DNA of 64,000 nt from Vibrio sp. CB1-14 (GCF_040412085.2 NZ_CP115921.1:1740653-1804652); one strand, 5' to 3'. Shown: positions 1 to 8,732, counted from the first letter of the stretch. Notes: generated by a model not told the origin, from the letters alone. Made by a program: numbers and translations.

Positions 1-438
1 CCGGCTCTGACCACCATAGTAATAGGGATAAGCACTAAACAACGCTTCTAGCGCCTGCCCATGACTTGGCGAAACTTCTTGAAGCACAACCATGTCTGGC
101 TGAGCCTTGCTCACATAGTCGATCAGCGACGCTAACGATGGATTATCAAAAAACACATTGTATTGCAGAACTGACAGGCGACTAGTGACGCAAGCGCTCT
201 GGTTGAAGGATGTGCTGCTCATTCCGATCGTAGAGACTAGTACCGTAAACAAGAGCCCAGCAGACAGCAGCCAATGGCGCATTACTAAAAATATCAGCGC
301 CAACAGACCAAAATAGATGGGTAATAAAGATAAGAAAGCAGCAAGGTTCTCAAGCTGCCAGGAAGGTTGGAAAAATCTTAGGTAAACGGTAAGAATTAAC
401 GGTAGAAGAATGGCCAACAGCGTAAACACTCGTACCAT
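1..438 (-). CDS. Endonuclease/exonuclease/phosphatase family membrane protein (3' part cut by window edge)
   Basis: The reading frame starts at 438 (ATG, preceded by GAGGAG) and runs off the left edge, giving 146 visible residues. Three hydrophobic segments (about residues 6-22, 29-50 and 53-68) are followed by the start of an endonuclease/exonuclease/phosphatase fold: LSVLQYNVFFDN (the Asn is the usual first metal ligand) and QPDMVVLQEV (the Glu is the usual metal ligand). The family hydrolyses phosphodiester or phosphate bonds, and members with an N-terminal membrane anchor place the catalytic domain outside the cytoplasm. The catalytic His/Asp residues lie beyond the window, so activity cannot be judged. 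The substrate is unknown. Confidence 0.8.
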   Translation of the reverse strand, partial: MVRVFTLLAILLPLILTVYLRFFQPSWQLENLAAFLSLLPIYFGLLALIFLVMRHWLLSAGLLFTVLVSTIGMSSTSFNQSACVTSRLSVLQYNVFFDNPSLASLIDYVSKAQPDMVVLQEVSPSHGQALEALFSAYPYYYGGQSR

Positions 439-534
439 ACTCGCTCCTCACTACGCCGATAATCCCTTCCATTTCATTAGGATAGTCGCTAGTGGGATTA
501 TTCACCGCTTTTTCTTACCACTATTTATACAGGA

Positions 535-639
535 CTATTGCTCTTCGCTTTGCTCGTTCACATCAAACTCAGACAACAGCAGACCAATTTCAATCGCATC
601 TAGCCACTCTAGCTCGTGTTCGTTGATGTCTTTTTCCAT
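535..639 (-). CDS. Small acidic protein, 34 aa, function unknown
   Basis: A short frame runs from ATG 639 to TAG 535 and encodes 34 residues (MEKDINEHELEWLDAIEIG at the N-terminus). AAGGA lies 8 nt before this ATG; an in-frame ATG at 645 sits too close to it. The peptide is strongly acidic (11 Glu/Asp after the Met) with one predicted amphipathic helix. It lies about 100 nt upstream of the endonuclease-like gene on the same strand and could be cotranscribed with it. I do not recognise it. The support is the good ribosome site and protein-like composition only. Confidence 0.45.
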   Translation of the reverse strand: MEKDINEHELEWLDAIEIGLLLSEFDVNEQSEEQ

Positions 640-773
640 GCTCATATTCCTTAATCATGTCTATATGACAATGTAGTAACGCTATAAGACATTAACAAGA
701 AACCCAACTCACTCATACCATTTCCTTGAGCAAAGTCATCGTTAAACGATTGCTTCGTGCTCCAATACCTGAG

Positions 774-791
774 TGTAAATTTAATTTTACA
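774..791. promoter_or_regulatory. TyrR box (strong type) upstream of tyrP
   Basis: The sequence TGTAAA-TTTAAT-TTTACA matches the established TyrR box consensus TGTAAA-N6-TTTACA at all 12 defined positions. It lies about 147 bp upstream of the tyrP start. In E. coli, tyrP is a TyrR-regulated gene, so the match in sequence and context is mutually supporting. A second, weaker box, as seen in E. coli, was not found by eye. Confidence 0.85.
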
Positions 792-937
792 CACTTATAA
801 ACATTATCGTACAAAGTGCTTGATCGTTAGCTTTTAGCACTGCATAATCGCACGATTATCAGAATTAGCGTCTATAAAGCTGGCTTAATTGGTTTACATA
901 TCGCTAATCACCATCAATGCGTAAAGAATTATATACA

Positions 938-2173
938 ATGCAATCAAAAGTTCTCGGAAGCACTCTGATCATCGCCGGCACCACGATAGGTGCAGGTATG
1001 CTTGCCCTTCCCATTGCCTCTGCCGGCATCGGCTTTGGTACCTCTCTGCTATTAATGGTTAGTCTATGGGCGCTTATGGCCTATACCGCACTGCTAATGG
1101 TTGAGCTACACCAATATGCAGACCATTCGGCGACATTACATACGCTTGCAAAACAGATCCTTGGCAAGAAAGGCAAGTACATTGCCAGCTTCGCTATGCT
1201 GTTTTTGTTTTATGCATTGTGTGCGGCATACATTGCAGGAGGAGGCGGTCAATTTGCTGAACGCTTAGAGATGGTATTTGGTCTATCGTTATCATCAACC
1301 ACAGCAACCGTTGTGTTTACGTTGATCGTCGCATTAACCGTCACCGTTGGTACCCATGCGGTGGACAAACTTAATCGAGTCTTGTTCACCATCAAACTGA
1401 TTGCCATGGGCAGCGTGCTTTTCTTGCTAGCACCGAATGTGACACAAGGTTACTTAACCAGCCTTCCACTCCAGCAAGGATTGATTGTTGCAGCTATCCC
1501 AGTGGTCTTTACCTCATTTGGTTTCCACGGCAGTATTCCGGCGATTGTTAACTACCTTAAGGGTGATACCGCTTCGCTTCGTAAAGCGATTATTATCGGC
1601 TCGAGCCTTCCTTTGATCATTTACGTCTTTTGGCAATTAGTGACGCTAGGCGTTGTTCAACAACAAACCTTGGTTGAAAATAGCGGCTTATCTAACTTGA
1701 TTTTGCTACTTTCAAGCACCGTTCATGTAGAGCGATTGGCGACGATTATTGGTGTATTCGCAGACCTAGCCTTAGTGACTTCGTTTTTAGGTGTGAGTTT
1801 GGGCTTGTTTGAATACTTGCGAGATCTCGGCCGTAAAGCATCAACAGAGACATCAACTGACAGCACATTTGCTCATCGTGCTTTAGCGGCGCTGATTACC
1901 TTCTTGCCACCTTTATGTTTTGCCCTGTTCTACCCACAAGGCTTTATTATGGCGTTGGGATACGCGGCAATCGCCCTAGCTATTCTGGCGATATTTCTAC
2001 CAACCGTGATGGTAGCGAAAACTCGTAAGGCTAAGTTAGACCAGGCTCAATCTACGACCCACTATCAAACCGGTGGTGGACAAATTGCGCTATATGTCGC
2101 AATGAGTGTAGGCCTGGTTATCGTTATCGCTCAATTACTTGTAAGCTTTCATGTACTCCCAAGTCTCGGCTAG
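938..2173 (+). CDS. tyrP: Tyrosine-specific proton symporter TyrP
   Basis: Inner-membrane aromatic amino-acid permease importing tyrosine with protons (TyrP/Mtr, hydroxy/aromatic amino acid permease family). The protein is 411 aa from the chosen ATG, close to the E. coli length of about 403. It shows the family N-terminal signature GTTIGAGMLALP (residues 14-25), the PVVFTSFGFHGS motif in the middle, FADLALVTSFLGVSLGLF, and LPPLCFALFYPQGF in the C-terminal third, with about 11 hydrophobic segments. An in-frame ATG at 917 would add seven residues; 938 is chosen because E. coli TyrP starts at the equivalent point. The upstream TyrR box and downstream hairpin terminator mark a single-gene unit repressed or activated by TyrR with aromatic effectors. 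Confidence 0.92.
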   Translation: MQSKVLGSTLIIAGTTIGAGMLALPIASAGIGFGTSLLLMVSLWALMAYTALLMVELHQYADHSATLHTLAKQILGKKGKYIASFAMLFLFYALCAAYIAGGGGQFAERLEMVFGLSLSSTTATVVFTLIVALTVTVGTHAVDKLNRVLFTIKLIAMGSVLFLLAPNVTQGYLTSLPLQQGLIVAAIPVVFTSFGFHGSIPAIVNYLKGDTASLRKAIIIGSSLPLIIYVFWQLVTLGVVQQQTLVENSGLSNLILLLSSTVHVERLATIIGVFADLALVTSFLGVSLGLFEYLRDLGRKASTETSTDSTFAHRALAALITFLPPLCFALFYPQGFIMALGYAAIALAILAIFLPTVMVAKTRKAKLDQAQSTTHYQTGGGQIALYVAMSVGLVIVIAQLLVSFHVLPSLG

Positions 2174-2251
2174 TTTTAGTGATCATCATCACAGCAATGA
2201 TGTATAGCTATAAAGTTTTTTCATAAAAAGTCGATATCATACCCATTAATT

Positions 2252-2271
2252 AAGCCCCTCAGGGGCTTTTT
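2252..2271 (+). terminator. Rho-independent terminator of tyrP
   Basis: AAGCCCC-TCA-GGGGCTT forms a 7-bp GC-rich stem with a 3-nt loop and is followed by a T-run. Confidence 0.85.
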
Positions 2272-2318
2272 CATGTCTATTCAATTCAATAATAACAATA
2301 TCACTCACGGAGCCGCCC

Positions 2319-3755
2319 ATGAGAGAAGTACAATTTAGAAAAATCGATGCGTTTTTTATTAAGTTGTCGATCAACGACAAAGTATGGATTGTGTTTGCAC
2401 TGTTTTTTGCCGCACTCACCTACTCGTCCGTCGCTCGCTATCAAGACGCAGTAACCAGTTCTGAATCTCAAGCTATTAGTCAGGTCGAAGCAAGCCTCAA
2501 TGCTTATCTCGACATGGCACATGCTGCGGGTGATATGACTTTACCTAACAAAATGGGCGTGACAGAAGGATATTCTCAGTCCACAGGCATCAATAATGGT
2601 ACTGTTTCTGCTAGCGCGAAAGGCAGCGATGGCAAAAACTACTCGCTTAGCATTTCAATGAACAGTCAACTTGAGCAAGCGAAATCTGACGCACTAACTA
2701 GCTTGGCGCTAACCTACCTATGGGTGATTCCATTTGGCATTTTCAGCTACTGGCTTGCGACTTTCCTTGGCGGTGCTCTTTACACGCTATATACAACGGT
2801 AAACAAAATCGCAGATGGTGACCTAACTTCCCGTCTTAACTTTGTCGCTGGACGTGATGAGTTTGGTACTATCGGTGTCGCCCTAGACCAAGCAATGGAT
2901 ACGTTGACTGAGCTTGTTACCACGGTTAAAAACTCCGCGACTAGCCTAGAGGAAACAGCCTCTTCTTTTCATGAAGAAATGGCACGCAGTAACAGCCAAA
3001 TCAACAATCAATATGCTTCATTGGATTCTGTCGCAACGGCAATGGAGGAGATGACGGCTTCTGCGCAAGAAGTGTCTAACATCTCTTTGCAATCAAACCA
3101 ACAGGCGGAAGAAGATAGCAAACAAGTTGAGCAAAGTTATCAACGTGTACAGCAAGCTATTGCAGATATTAACCAACTGTCTGCCTACATCGAAGAAGCA
3201 TCGCACTCTGTTGCAGCGTTAACCGACAACACGACGCAAATCAATGAAGTGATCACCACGATCAATGCGATTTCAGAGCAAACTAACCTACTCGCACTTA
3301 ACGCCGCAATCGAAGCGGCACGTGCTGGCGAACAAGGCCGCGGGTTTGCCGTGGTAGCAGATGAAGTTCGCACCTTGGCAAGTCGTACTCAGGCTGCCAC
3401 TGTGGAGATTCAAGCTATGATTGAAAAGCTGCAGTCAGAAAGTCAAAACATTGCCGAAATCACCCAACAAACTGTTGAGCAAGCTCAGTCTAGTAGCAGT
3501 CTCATCGGTGACATTGGCGGCGACGTAAACTCAATTGCTGACTCTTCACGTGCCGTCATGGACATGAGTACCCAAATCTCGACGTCTGCTGCTGAGCAAA
3601 GCAGCGTAGCATCAGAAATTGCCACAGAGCTTAGCGATATTCGTACCCAATCAGCAACAATTCGTGAAGTTGCGGAAAACAGTGAAATTGGCGTCGCGAA
3701 CCTATCGAAAGCAACGAAGGTGCTGAGCGAAGTATTGACTCGCTATCGCACTTAA
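2319..3755 (+). CDS. Methyl-accepting chemotaxis protein
   Basis: A transmembrane chemoreceptor of 478 aa. TM1 is at about residues 22-38, a short periplasmic region at 40-125, TM2 at about 128-153 and HAMP at about 154-206. The methyl-accepting coiled coil follows, with the hairpin tip [20 protein letters not shown] at about 321-340 and then [17 protein letters not shown]. The periplasmic region (about 90 residues) is too small for a Cache or four-helix-bundle domain and is rich in Ser/Gly/Asn around residues 80-112, so the ligand is unknown. The protein ends without a CheR/CheB-tethering pentapeptide. It stands alone between terminators. The start has GGAG 9 nt upstream. Confidence 0.92.
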   Translation: MREVQFRKIDAFFIKLSINDKVWIVFALFFAALTYSSVARYQDAVTSSESQAISQVEASLNAYLDMAHAAGDMTLPNKMGVTEGYSQSTGINNGTVSASAKGSDGKNYSLSISMNSQLEQAKSDALTSLALTYLWVIPFGIFSYWLATFLGGALYTLYTTVNKIADGDLTSRLNFVAGRDEFGTIGVALDQAMDTLTELVTTVKNSATSLEETASSFHEEMARSNSQINNQYASLDSVATAMEEMTASAQEVSNISLQSNQQAEEDSKQVEQSYQRVQQAIADINQLSAYIEEASHSVAALTDNTTQINEVITTINAISEQTNLLALNAAIEAARAGEQGRGFAVVADEVRTLASRTQAATVEIQAMIEKLQSESQNIAEITQQTVEQAQSSSSLIGDIGGDVNSIADSSRAVMDMSTQISTSAAEQSSVASEIATELSDIRTQSATIREVAENSEIGVANLSKATKVLSEVLTRYRT

Positions 3756-3760
3756 CAAAA

Positions 3761-3790
3761 AAACGCTCTTAAACAACTAGAGCGTTTTAG
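3761..3790 (+). terminator. Terminator of the chemoreceptor gene
   Basis: AAACGCTCT and AGAGCGTTT pair around a 9-nt loop directly after the stop codon and are followed by TTAG; the 3' T-run is short. Confidence 0.7.
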
Positions 3791-3816
3791 TCAAAAGAAT
3801 GTTTAGCCATAATGCA

Positions 3817-3847
3817 AAATAGACCAGTTCACCTGGTCTATTTTTTT
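3817..3847. terminator. Second strong bidirectional terminator hairpin
   Basis: AAATAGACCAG and CTGGTCTATTT form an 11-bp perfect stem around the loop TTCAC, followed by a run of seven or more T. It lies only 27 bp after the previous terminator and would work on either strand. No gene lies between the two hairpins. Confidence 0.75.
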
Positions 3848-3885
3848 ATGCACGCGCATTGATACGAATGATGACTTCGAGTCAT

Positions 3886-3901
3886 TCACTAATATTAGTG
3901 A
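3886..3901. promoter_or_regulatory. Perfect 16-bp palindrome, candidate operator
   Basis: TCACTAATATTAGTGA is a perfect palindrome 107 bp upstream of the zinc-ribbon peptide gene. The size and symmetry suit a dimeric regulator, but the regulator is not identified. Confidence 0.4.
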
Positions 3902-4007
3902 TATAAGTCGCATTACCTAGTTCAATTCGCGGGTAATGTAAGTGAGTTGCACTGAAGAGTATTACAATCATAAAAACAAGCCTATCCTCCACAACAAGAG
4001 GGGTTTT

Positions 4008-4220
4008 ATGAATAAAACCAAACCTTCGCATCAACCTCTGGGTCTATGTCCAGTGTGTGGGTCTGATGAAGGACTATTATCTGAAGATGCAGAAACATTT
4101 ATATGCGCAGATTGTGGCTACTTTACCCGCCAATTTTCTCATCATAGTCTCGTGGTATACCAGAGCACGCATTTTCAAAATCATGTTCCACGCATCAAAC
4201 ATATCCACCTGATGCACTAA
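4008..4220 (+). CDS. Small zinc-ribbon protein, 70 aa
   Basis: The frame extends further upstream, but ATG 4008 is preceded by GAGGGG at good spacing and is taken as the start. Two CxxC knuckles, CPVC (about residues 14-17) and CADC (about 35-38), are separated by 17 residues, the layout of a zinc ribbon. The C-terminal half is rich in His (HSLVVYQSTHFQNHVPRIKH). The protein is cytoplasmic with no signal or membrane segment. Small zinc ribbons bind nucleic acid or protein partners, but nothing here specifies which. It is convergent with the HAD hydrolase gene. Confidence 0.7.
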   Translation: MNKTKPSHQPLGLCPVCGSDEGLLSEDAETFICADCGYFTRQFSHHSLVVYQSTHFQNHVPRIKHIHLMH

Positions 4221-4236
4221 CGTTTCACTGCTGTTA

Positions 4237-4887
4237 CTACTCTGCCTTCTCGATGTGTTTGATTACTTCACTCATCGAGGTGAGGCAAGTACTAGAATTT
4301 TGTTGGTAATCACAGGACAACGCAAAGTGGATGGTTTGAATCCCAGCGGCAACACCCATCTTAACGCCTTTGGCCGTGTCATCGATGTACAAGCATTCGT
4401 CAGGCAGAAAGCCCATCATAGTCACTGCATATTGAAGTAAGTCTGGCTCTGGCTTCCAGCTATTAGCGTCAAACGCTGAAATCACACGATTATTAAAGCG
4501 CTGCTCCAATCCCACTGTCACCAACATCTTTTTGGCTTTGTGGGTAGGACTATTTGTCACCACACAATATTCGATACCGGATTGATCCAAGAAATCGAGG
4601 AGCTCAACGGCTCCTTCCATTGGTCTTAACTGCTCTTCAAACAGACGTTGAGTTTGCTCGCGATAGATAGGCTCTAACAGATCGAGTGATACGTGGCTCC
4701 CCACCAGTTCTTGAGCGGACGTTAATACGTCTGCTATCTTTCCGCCAACAAAGTTATCCATGACGGCGTCTAACCTAAGTGTCACCCCAACTTGCGCGAA
4801 CGTTTCTACTATTGCAACACAGCACAAACGCTCGCTATCAACCAAGGTTCCATCACAATCAAACAATACACACTTAATACTCGCCAT
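4237..4887 (-). CDS. HAD-IA family phosphatase, YieH-like
   Basis: A cytoplasmic haloacid-dehalogenase-type phosphatase of 216 aa. Motif I is FDCDGTLVDS (nucleophile Asp10, acid/base Asp12), motif II is VVTNSP, motif III is the Lys of WKPEPD, and motif IV is YIDDTAKG. The helical cap between motifs I and II is the small cap of subfamily IA. The order and wording of the motifs resemble E. coli YieH, a 6-phosphogluconate phosphatase, but HAD enzymes are promiscuous, so the substrate is left open. It is a single gene on the minus strand. Confidence 0.82.
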   Translation of the reverse strand: MASIKCVLFDCDGTLVDSERLCCVAIVETFAQVGVTLRLDAVMDNFVGGKIADVLTSAQELVGSHVSLDLLEPIYREQTQRLFEEQLRPMEGAVELLDFLDQSGIEYCVVTNSPTHKAKKMLVTVGLEQRFNNRVISAFDANSWKPEPDLLQYAVTMMGFLPDECLYIDDTAKGVKMGVAAGIQTIHFALSCDYQQNSSTCLTSMSEVIKHIEKAE

Positions 4888-5012
4888 TATGTGTTCAACG
4901 ACCTTTTACACTTAATTTTCGTTGAATATTAATACACTTCAGCGACTCAGAAGGCGATGGATTCGAAAGTTTAGATATTTGAAGAAAGCAAAATTCGAAA
5001 CTCAGTGATTGA

Positions 5013-5513
5013 TCACCGTTTTTCTAACCAAACCTGTGAATTAGTTGCAATCTGCGCACTTTGTATTAGAGAAGCCACGGTAGAGGCTACATTCACCTCG
5101 TTCCATACGCCTGAAGTTGTGATATCTGAAATCAACACCGTATCTCCTTCCATCGATACCATAGCTGCCGCCGCGACCTCACCATGCTCAAAACCAACGT
5201 ACAGCGCGTGACTAGGCTCAACGATGATCTGCGTAAGAAATTCTACAATGAGTTGCTGGTGCTCATCATTTGCCCAACGTTTCGAGTGCAACAGTGAGAA
5301 CATGATGGTTAGCCGATGGAAGTCGACCAAATGCCACTCAATGTTCGTTATTGAGTCACTTGGGGCTTCAAACGGCTCCAAGTAACAGCTAGTAATAGCG
5401 CCGAGATAAAGATCGCGACCTTTGAGGCTCTCTTTGGTTGGATACCCACCTTCTACTTGGCTAGCCAGCCATTGATTCTTTTCGTTGTGGAGGCGTGTGG
5501 CTATATCTTTCAT
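5013..5513 (-). CDS. Conserved-looking protein, possible GNAT-like fold, 166 aa
   Basis: I do not recognise a named family. The start at 5513 has TAGGATTAAT just upstream. The C-terminal half alternates short strands and helices (ALYVGFEHGEVAAAAMVS, then an acidic strand TVLISDI, then helix NEVNVASTVASLIQSAQ) in a way that recalls acetyltransferases, but the acetyl-CoA-binding Q/RxxGxG/A loop is absent. It may be an inactive or very divergent member. No signal peptide or membrane segment. It is divergent from creA (73 bp apart). Confidence 0.6.
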   Translation of the reverse strand: MKDIATRLHNEKNQWLASQVEGGYPTKESLKGRDLYLGAITSCYLEPFEAPSDSITNIEWHLVDFHRLTIMFSLLHSKRWANDEHQQLIVEFLTQIIVEPSHALYVGFEHGEVAAAAMVSMEGDTVLISDITTSGVWNEVNVASTVASLIQSAQIATNSQVWLEKR

Positions 5514-5585
5514 ATTAATCCTATTCGATTTTTCGGGTAACCTTAGTTATGGTATACAAAAGCCTAATTTAAAAAGGAATCCTTT

Positions 5586-6062
5586 ATGCTTAAAAAGCTT
5601 TTGCTGGTCCCGCTTATCACGTTGGCCTTATCGGGTTGTGGTGACAAAGAGGTGGGAGATGTATCGCTCGGTATGTTCACATTAAAAGATATTAAACTCA
5701 ACACTCTTGATGACCCGATAATCACTGGCGTAACCTGCCACGTAGCGAGCATCGAGGCAGATTTGAGTCTAGCTGATCCAAGTGACAGTTCTATCTCATG
5801 CCGCCAAACAGGTGAAATCACGCCTGAGATGATCGCTCAAATAGACAAATCTAAATCCGGCGAAGTGGTTTTCAAGAAATCCAAAAGTATCTTTTTCAAG
5901 AGCATGAAGGTTCGTAGGATTTACGATTCGGACAACCAAACCCTGATGTATCTGTCATACTCAACCAAAGAAACATCAGGCAGCTTTAAACATAGCTTGT
6001 CGACCGTTCCTTTGTGGGGAACTAAAGCCTACGTAGAATCTCCGGTAGACGTTCAACAGTAG
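5586..6062 (+). CDS. creA: CreA family lipoprotein
   Basis: A 158-aa CreA-family protein. Shared features with E. coli CreA include DDPIITGVTCHVAS, SDSSISCRQTGEI, GEVVFKKSKSIFFKSMKVRRIYD and the YLSYS segment. Unlike E. coli CreA, which has a cleaved signal peptide, this one carries a lipobox (LSGC, Cys18), so it is predicted to be lipid-anchored. The molecular function of CreA is not established. AAGGAATCC precedes the start. No creBCD genes are nearby. Confidence 0.87.
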   Translation: MLKKLLLVPLITLALSGCGDKEVGDVSLGMFTLKDIKLNTLDDPIITGVTCHVASIEADLSLADPSDSSISCRQTGEITPEMIAQIDKSKSGEVVFKKSKSIFFKSMKVRRIYDSDNQTLMYLSYSTKETSGSFKHSLSTVPLWGTKAYVESPVDVQQ

Positions 6063-6073
6063 TCTTCGACATA

Positions 6074-6105
6074 AAGTCAGCTCTTTTCTTTAGAGCTGAC
6101 TTTTT
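6074..6105. terminator. Terminator between creA and the diguanylate cyclase
   Basis: AAGTCAGCTCT and AGAGCTGACTT form an 11-bp stem with a 7-nt loop and a T-run; the minus-strand gene's stop codon lies within it. Confidence 0.85.
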
Positions 6106-7045
6106 AGTGACAGGTTCGCTTCAACTTACATCGATCACACTCGGTAATGTGGCCTTGTTTGTCACAATAGACCAACGTCATGTTTTTTCCTTCCCTTTCA
6201 CGTTTCACCGTCATTAACGCACCATCCGCTTGGGCGACAAGTAACCCCGTATTCCCATCAGTAAGCTGAGAAACCCCAAGACTAATATTGATGGTAAACT
6301 TTTGACCTTCTGAAGAAACAAATTCATGCTCGGCAATGCTGACACGAATTCTCTCCGCCACCCTATATGCAGCAAGTAACGATGTGAGGGGTAACAACAA
6401 AGCGAACTCATCACCGCCGAAACGGAAACAATAGTCTTCTTCGCGTACCGATGACTCCATTAGCTTGGCAACATTTTTAAGAACATAGTCGCCAATGCTG
6501 TGACCATAGCTGTCATTGATGTGTTTAAAATTGTCGACATCGAGCATGACGTATGAGAGTGGCCTGTTATGGCGAACGTGAGCGGCAATTTCTCGCTTCA
6601 ATTGCAACTCTAAGTAACGGCGATTGTAAACGCCAGTCAGAACATCTCGAATGGCTAAGTATTCATATTCATCTCGCTTGGCGATCGACTCTGTAATGTC
6701 GATAGCCAAGCCAAAAATTCCCGCCACATTGCCTTCGTAATCATAAATCGGTGTTTTGAGGATTTGATAATGATGCGTCTCACCATGAATATCCGTGCTT
6801 TTTTCAACTTGTGACAGCGATTGTCCCTCGAGCACTTTTCTGTCGTGTTGAATAAGATCATGGCACTGTTGGAGATCAAAAAACTGGGCGTCGTCACCAC
6901 CAACAATCTCTTCGGCAGGTTTACCAAATAAACGCGATACTGCGTCGTTAACGTAGGTGTAGCGTGCATGTTGGTCTTTGACAAAAAAATAGCAATCTAA
7001 GCGACTTAATACCGCTCTAATTTCGTCGACTGTCAGATTCTTCAT
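6104..7045 (-). CDS. PAS-GGDEF diguanylate cyclase with Cys-rich tail
   Basis: It makes the second messenger c-di-GMP from two GTP. From the chosen ATG (7045, AGG 8 nt upstream; an ATG at 7051 is possible) the protein has 313 aa. A PAS sensor domain lies at about 16-120 and a GGDEF domain at about 128-285, with intact FGGDEF (about 210-214) and an inhibitory RxxD site (REED, about 201-204) five residues before it, so it should be active and product-inhibited. The last 20 residues contain four Cys and two His ending CDRCKLKRTCH, which is not part of the standard domain and could bind metal or sense redox state. The frame opens 46 codons further up, but that part has no domain or ribosome site. 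Confidence 0.88.
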   Translation of the reverse strand: MKNLTVDEIRAVLSRLDCYFFVKDQHARYTYVNDAVSRLFGKPAEEIVGGDDAQFFDLQQCHDLIQHDRKVLEGQSLSQVEKSTDIHGETHHYQILKTPIYDYEGNVAGIFGLAIDITESIAKRDEYEYLAIRDVLTGVYNRRYLELQLKREIAAHVRHNRPLSYVMLDVDNFKHINDSYGHSIGDYVLKNVAKLMESSVREEDYCFRFGGDEFALLLPLTSLLAAYRVAERIRVSIAEHEFVSSEGQKFTINISLGVSQLTDGNTGLLVAQADGALMTVKREREGKNMTLVYCDKQGHITECDRCKLKRTCH

Positions 7046-7259
7046 GTCCATAACCTGCGCCCTCAACCTTACCCTAACAATGAACAGTATTGCATATTGA
7101 CACACTTTCCGTACGGCAATCGGTTCAGTTTGTGACCGCTGACCTAGATAGCACGCGCCCCAAAACTGAAGCAACTCACACATTCAATGCAATTTCATGA
7201 AACACAAATAAACTTCTTGTGATATCATGCCGCCAAATTTTGAGCCGCTAGCCTTTATT

Positions 7260-8567
7260 ATGAAATTTCCTGGACAACGTAAGTCAAAACACTATTTCCC
7301 TACCAGCAAGAAAGATCTATCGGTCAGTCAGGCGCAGTCAGCGCCAAAACTGTATCGCCCAACGATTGTTGGTGTCGGTCAAACCATCGTTGATATCGAA
7401 GCACGTGTTGATGACGACTTCTTAGCGAAATACGACTTGAGTAAGGGACACTCGCTAGTCCTAGAAGAGAGCAAAGCGGACGCTCTTTACGCCGAACTAG
7501 TCGAGAAAGAACTGATCACTCACCAATTCCCGGGTGACACGATTGGCAACACTCTACACAACTATTCAGTTCTCGCTGACAGTAAGTCTGTGCTGCTTGG
7601 TGTCATGTCAAAAAATATCCAAGTAGGTTCTTACGGCTACCGTTACCTTTGCCGTACTTCTTCAAGAATGAACCTTAACCACTTGCAAACTGTCGATGGC
7701 CCTATTGGTCGTTGCTATACCTTGATCACCGATGACGGCGAGCGCACCTTCGCAATTAACGAAGGCGAAATGAATCAGCTACGTCCAGAAAGTATCCCTG
7801 AATCAGTGTTCAATAAAGCGTCTGCACTAGTCGTATCTTCTTACTTGATGCGTGGTAAACCCGAAGACCCAATGCCACAAGCAGTTGCTCGTGCGGTTGA
7901 ACTCGCCAAGCAGAAGTCAGTGCCAGTCGTGCTCACACTTGGTACTAAATGGGTAATCGAAGGCAACGAGAAATTCTGGCAAGACTATATTCAAGAAAAC
8001 GTCACTATTCTGGCGATGAACGAAGAAGAAGGTGAAGCATTGACCGGCTTTGCCGAACCACTAAAAGCGGCAGATAAAGCGCTAGACTGGGTTGACTTGG
8101 TATTGTGTACTGCAGGCCCTAACGGCTTGTACATGGCTGGTTACTGTGACAACGTGACTCTACGTGAAACCACCCATGATTTGCTATCATCTGAGCACTT
8201 CAGCGATTTCAACCAATTTGAGTTCAGCCGAGCTATGCGCAAGCAAGATTGTGCCGATCCGCAAAAAGTGTACTCGCATATTGGCCCTTATCTGGGTGGT
8301 CCATTGGAGATCAAAAACACCAATGGTGCTGGTGATGGCGCTCTTTCTGCATTACTACATGATATGACGGCTAACTCATTCCACAGCAAGAACGTATCAG
8401 ACTCAGACAAGCACGTTGCACCATGTTTAACGTACTCGTCGCTTTCACAAATTTGTAAATACGCGAACCGCGTAAGCTACGAAGTACTCACCCAGCATTC
8501 TCCTCGCCTAACACGCGCTCTTCCAGAAAGAGAAGACAGCCTGGAAGAAGCTTACTGGGATCGTTAA
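7260..8567 (+). CDS. gsk: Inosine-guanosine kinase Gsk
   Basis: A cytoplasmic PfkB/ribokinase-family enzyme phosphorylating guanosine and inosine to GMP and IMP with ATP (purine salvage). The protein is 435 aa, like E. coli Gsk. MKFPGQRKSKHYFP at the N-terminus, the ITHQFPGDTIGNTLHNYSVL block and the C-terminal NTNGAGDGALSALLHD (anion-hole GAGD with the catalytic Asp) match the family throughout, ending PEREDSLEEAYWDR. An upstream in-frame ATG at 7227 would add 11 residues; 7260 is chosen by alignment to E. coli, though no strong ribosome site is visible there. It is followed by fhs in the same orientation after a weak terminator. Confidence 0.95.
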   Translation: MKFPGQRKSKHYFPTSKKDLSVSQAQSAPKLYRPTIVGVGQTIVDIEARVDDDFLAKYDLSKGHSLVLEESKADALYAELVEKELITHQFPGDTIGNTLHNYSVLADSKSVLLGVMSKNIQVGSYGYRYLCRTSSRMNLNHLQTVDGPIGRCYTLITDDGERTFAINEGEMNQLRPESIPESVFNKASALVVSSYLMRGKPEDPMPQAVARAVELAKQKSVPVVLTLGTKWVIEGNEKFWQDYIQENVTILAMNEEEGEALTGFAEPLKAADKALDWVDLVLCTAGPNGLYMAGYCDNVTLRETTHDLLSSEHFSDFNQFEFSRAMRKQDCADPQKVYSHIGPYLGGPLEIKNTNGAGDGALSALLHDMTANSFHSKNVSDSDKHVAPCLTYSSLSQICKYANRVSYEVLTQHSPRLTRALPEREDSLEEAYWDR

Positions 8568-8590
8568 AAAAGGGCTTCGGCACTTTTTTT
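8565..8590 (+). terminator. Weak terminator after gsk
   Basis: AAAAAGGGC-TTCG-GCACTTTTT gives a stem with one internal mismatch, a UUCG tetraloop and a T-run. Confidence 0.6.
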
Positions 8591-8654
8591 GTTTCTAAAT
8601 TATACAGCTATTGAACAGCTGGTTAATATTAGTTCAGGCCGCTGAATATTTAGC

Positions 8655-8682
8655 TTTACAAAGCATATTTAACCAGTATCAT
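8655..8682 (+). promoter_or_regulatory. Promoter candidate of fhs
   Basis: TTTACA (8655-8660) and TATCAT (8677-8682) with a 16-bp spacer resemble a sigma-70 promoter and end directly before the PurR box. Confidence 0.5.
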
Positions 8683-8686
8683 CCTG

Positions 8687-8702
8687 ACGCAAACGTTTTC
8701 CT
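8687..8702. promoter_or_regulatory. PurR operator upstream of fhs
   Basis: ACGCAAACGTTTTCCT fits the PurR consensus ANGCAANCGNTTNCNT at every defined position. It sits just downstream of the candidate -10 hexamer, a position that would block transcription when PurR binds hypoxanthine or guanine. Confidence 0.85.
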
Positions 8703-8732
8703 CAATAATTTTGTGGCTTTTAAGGACCGTTA

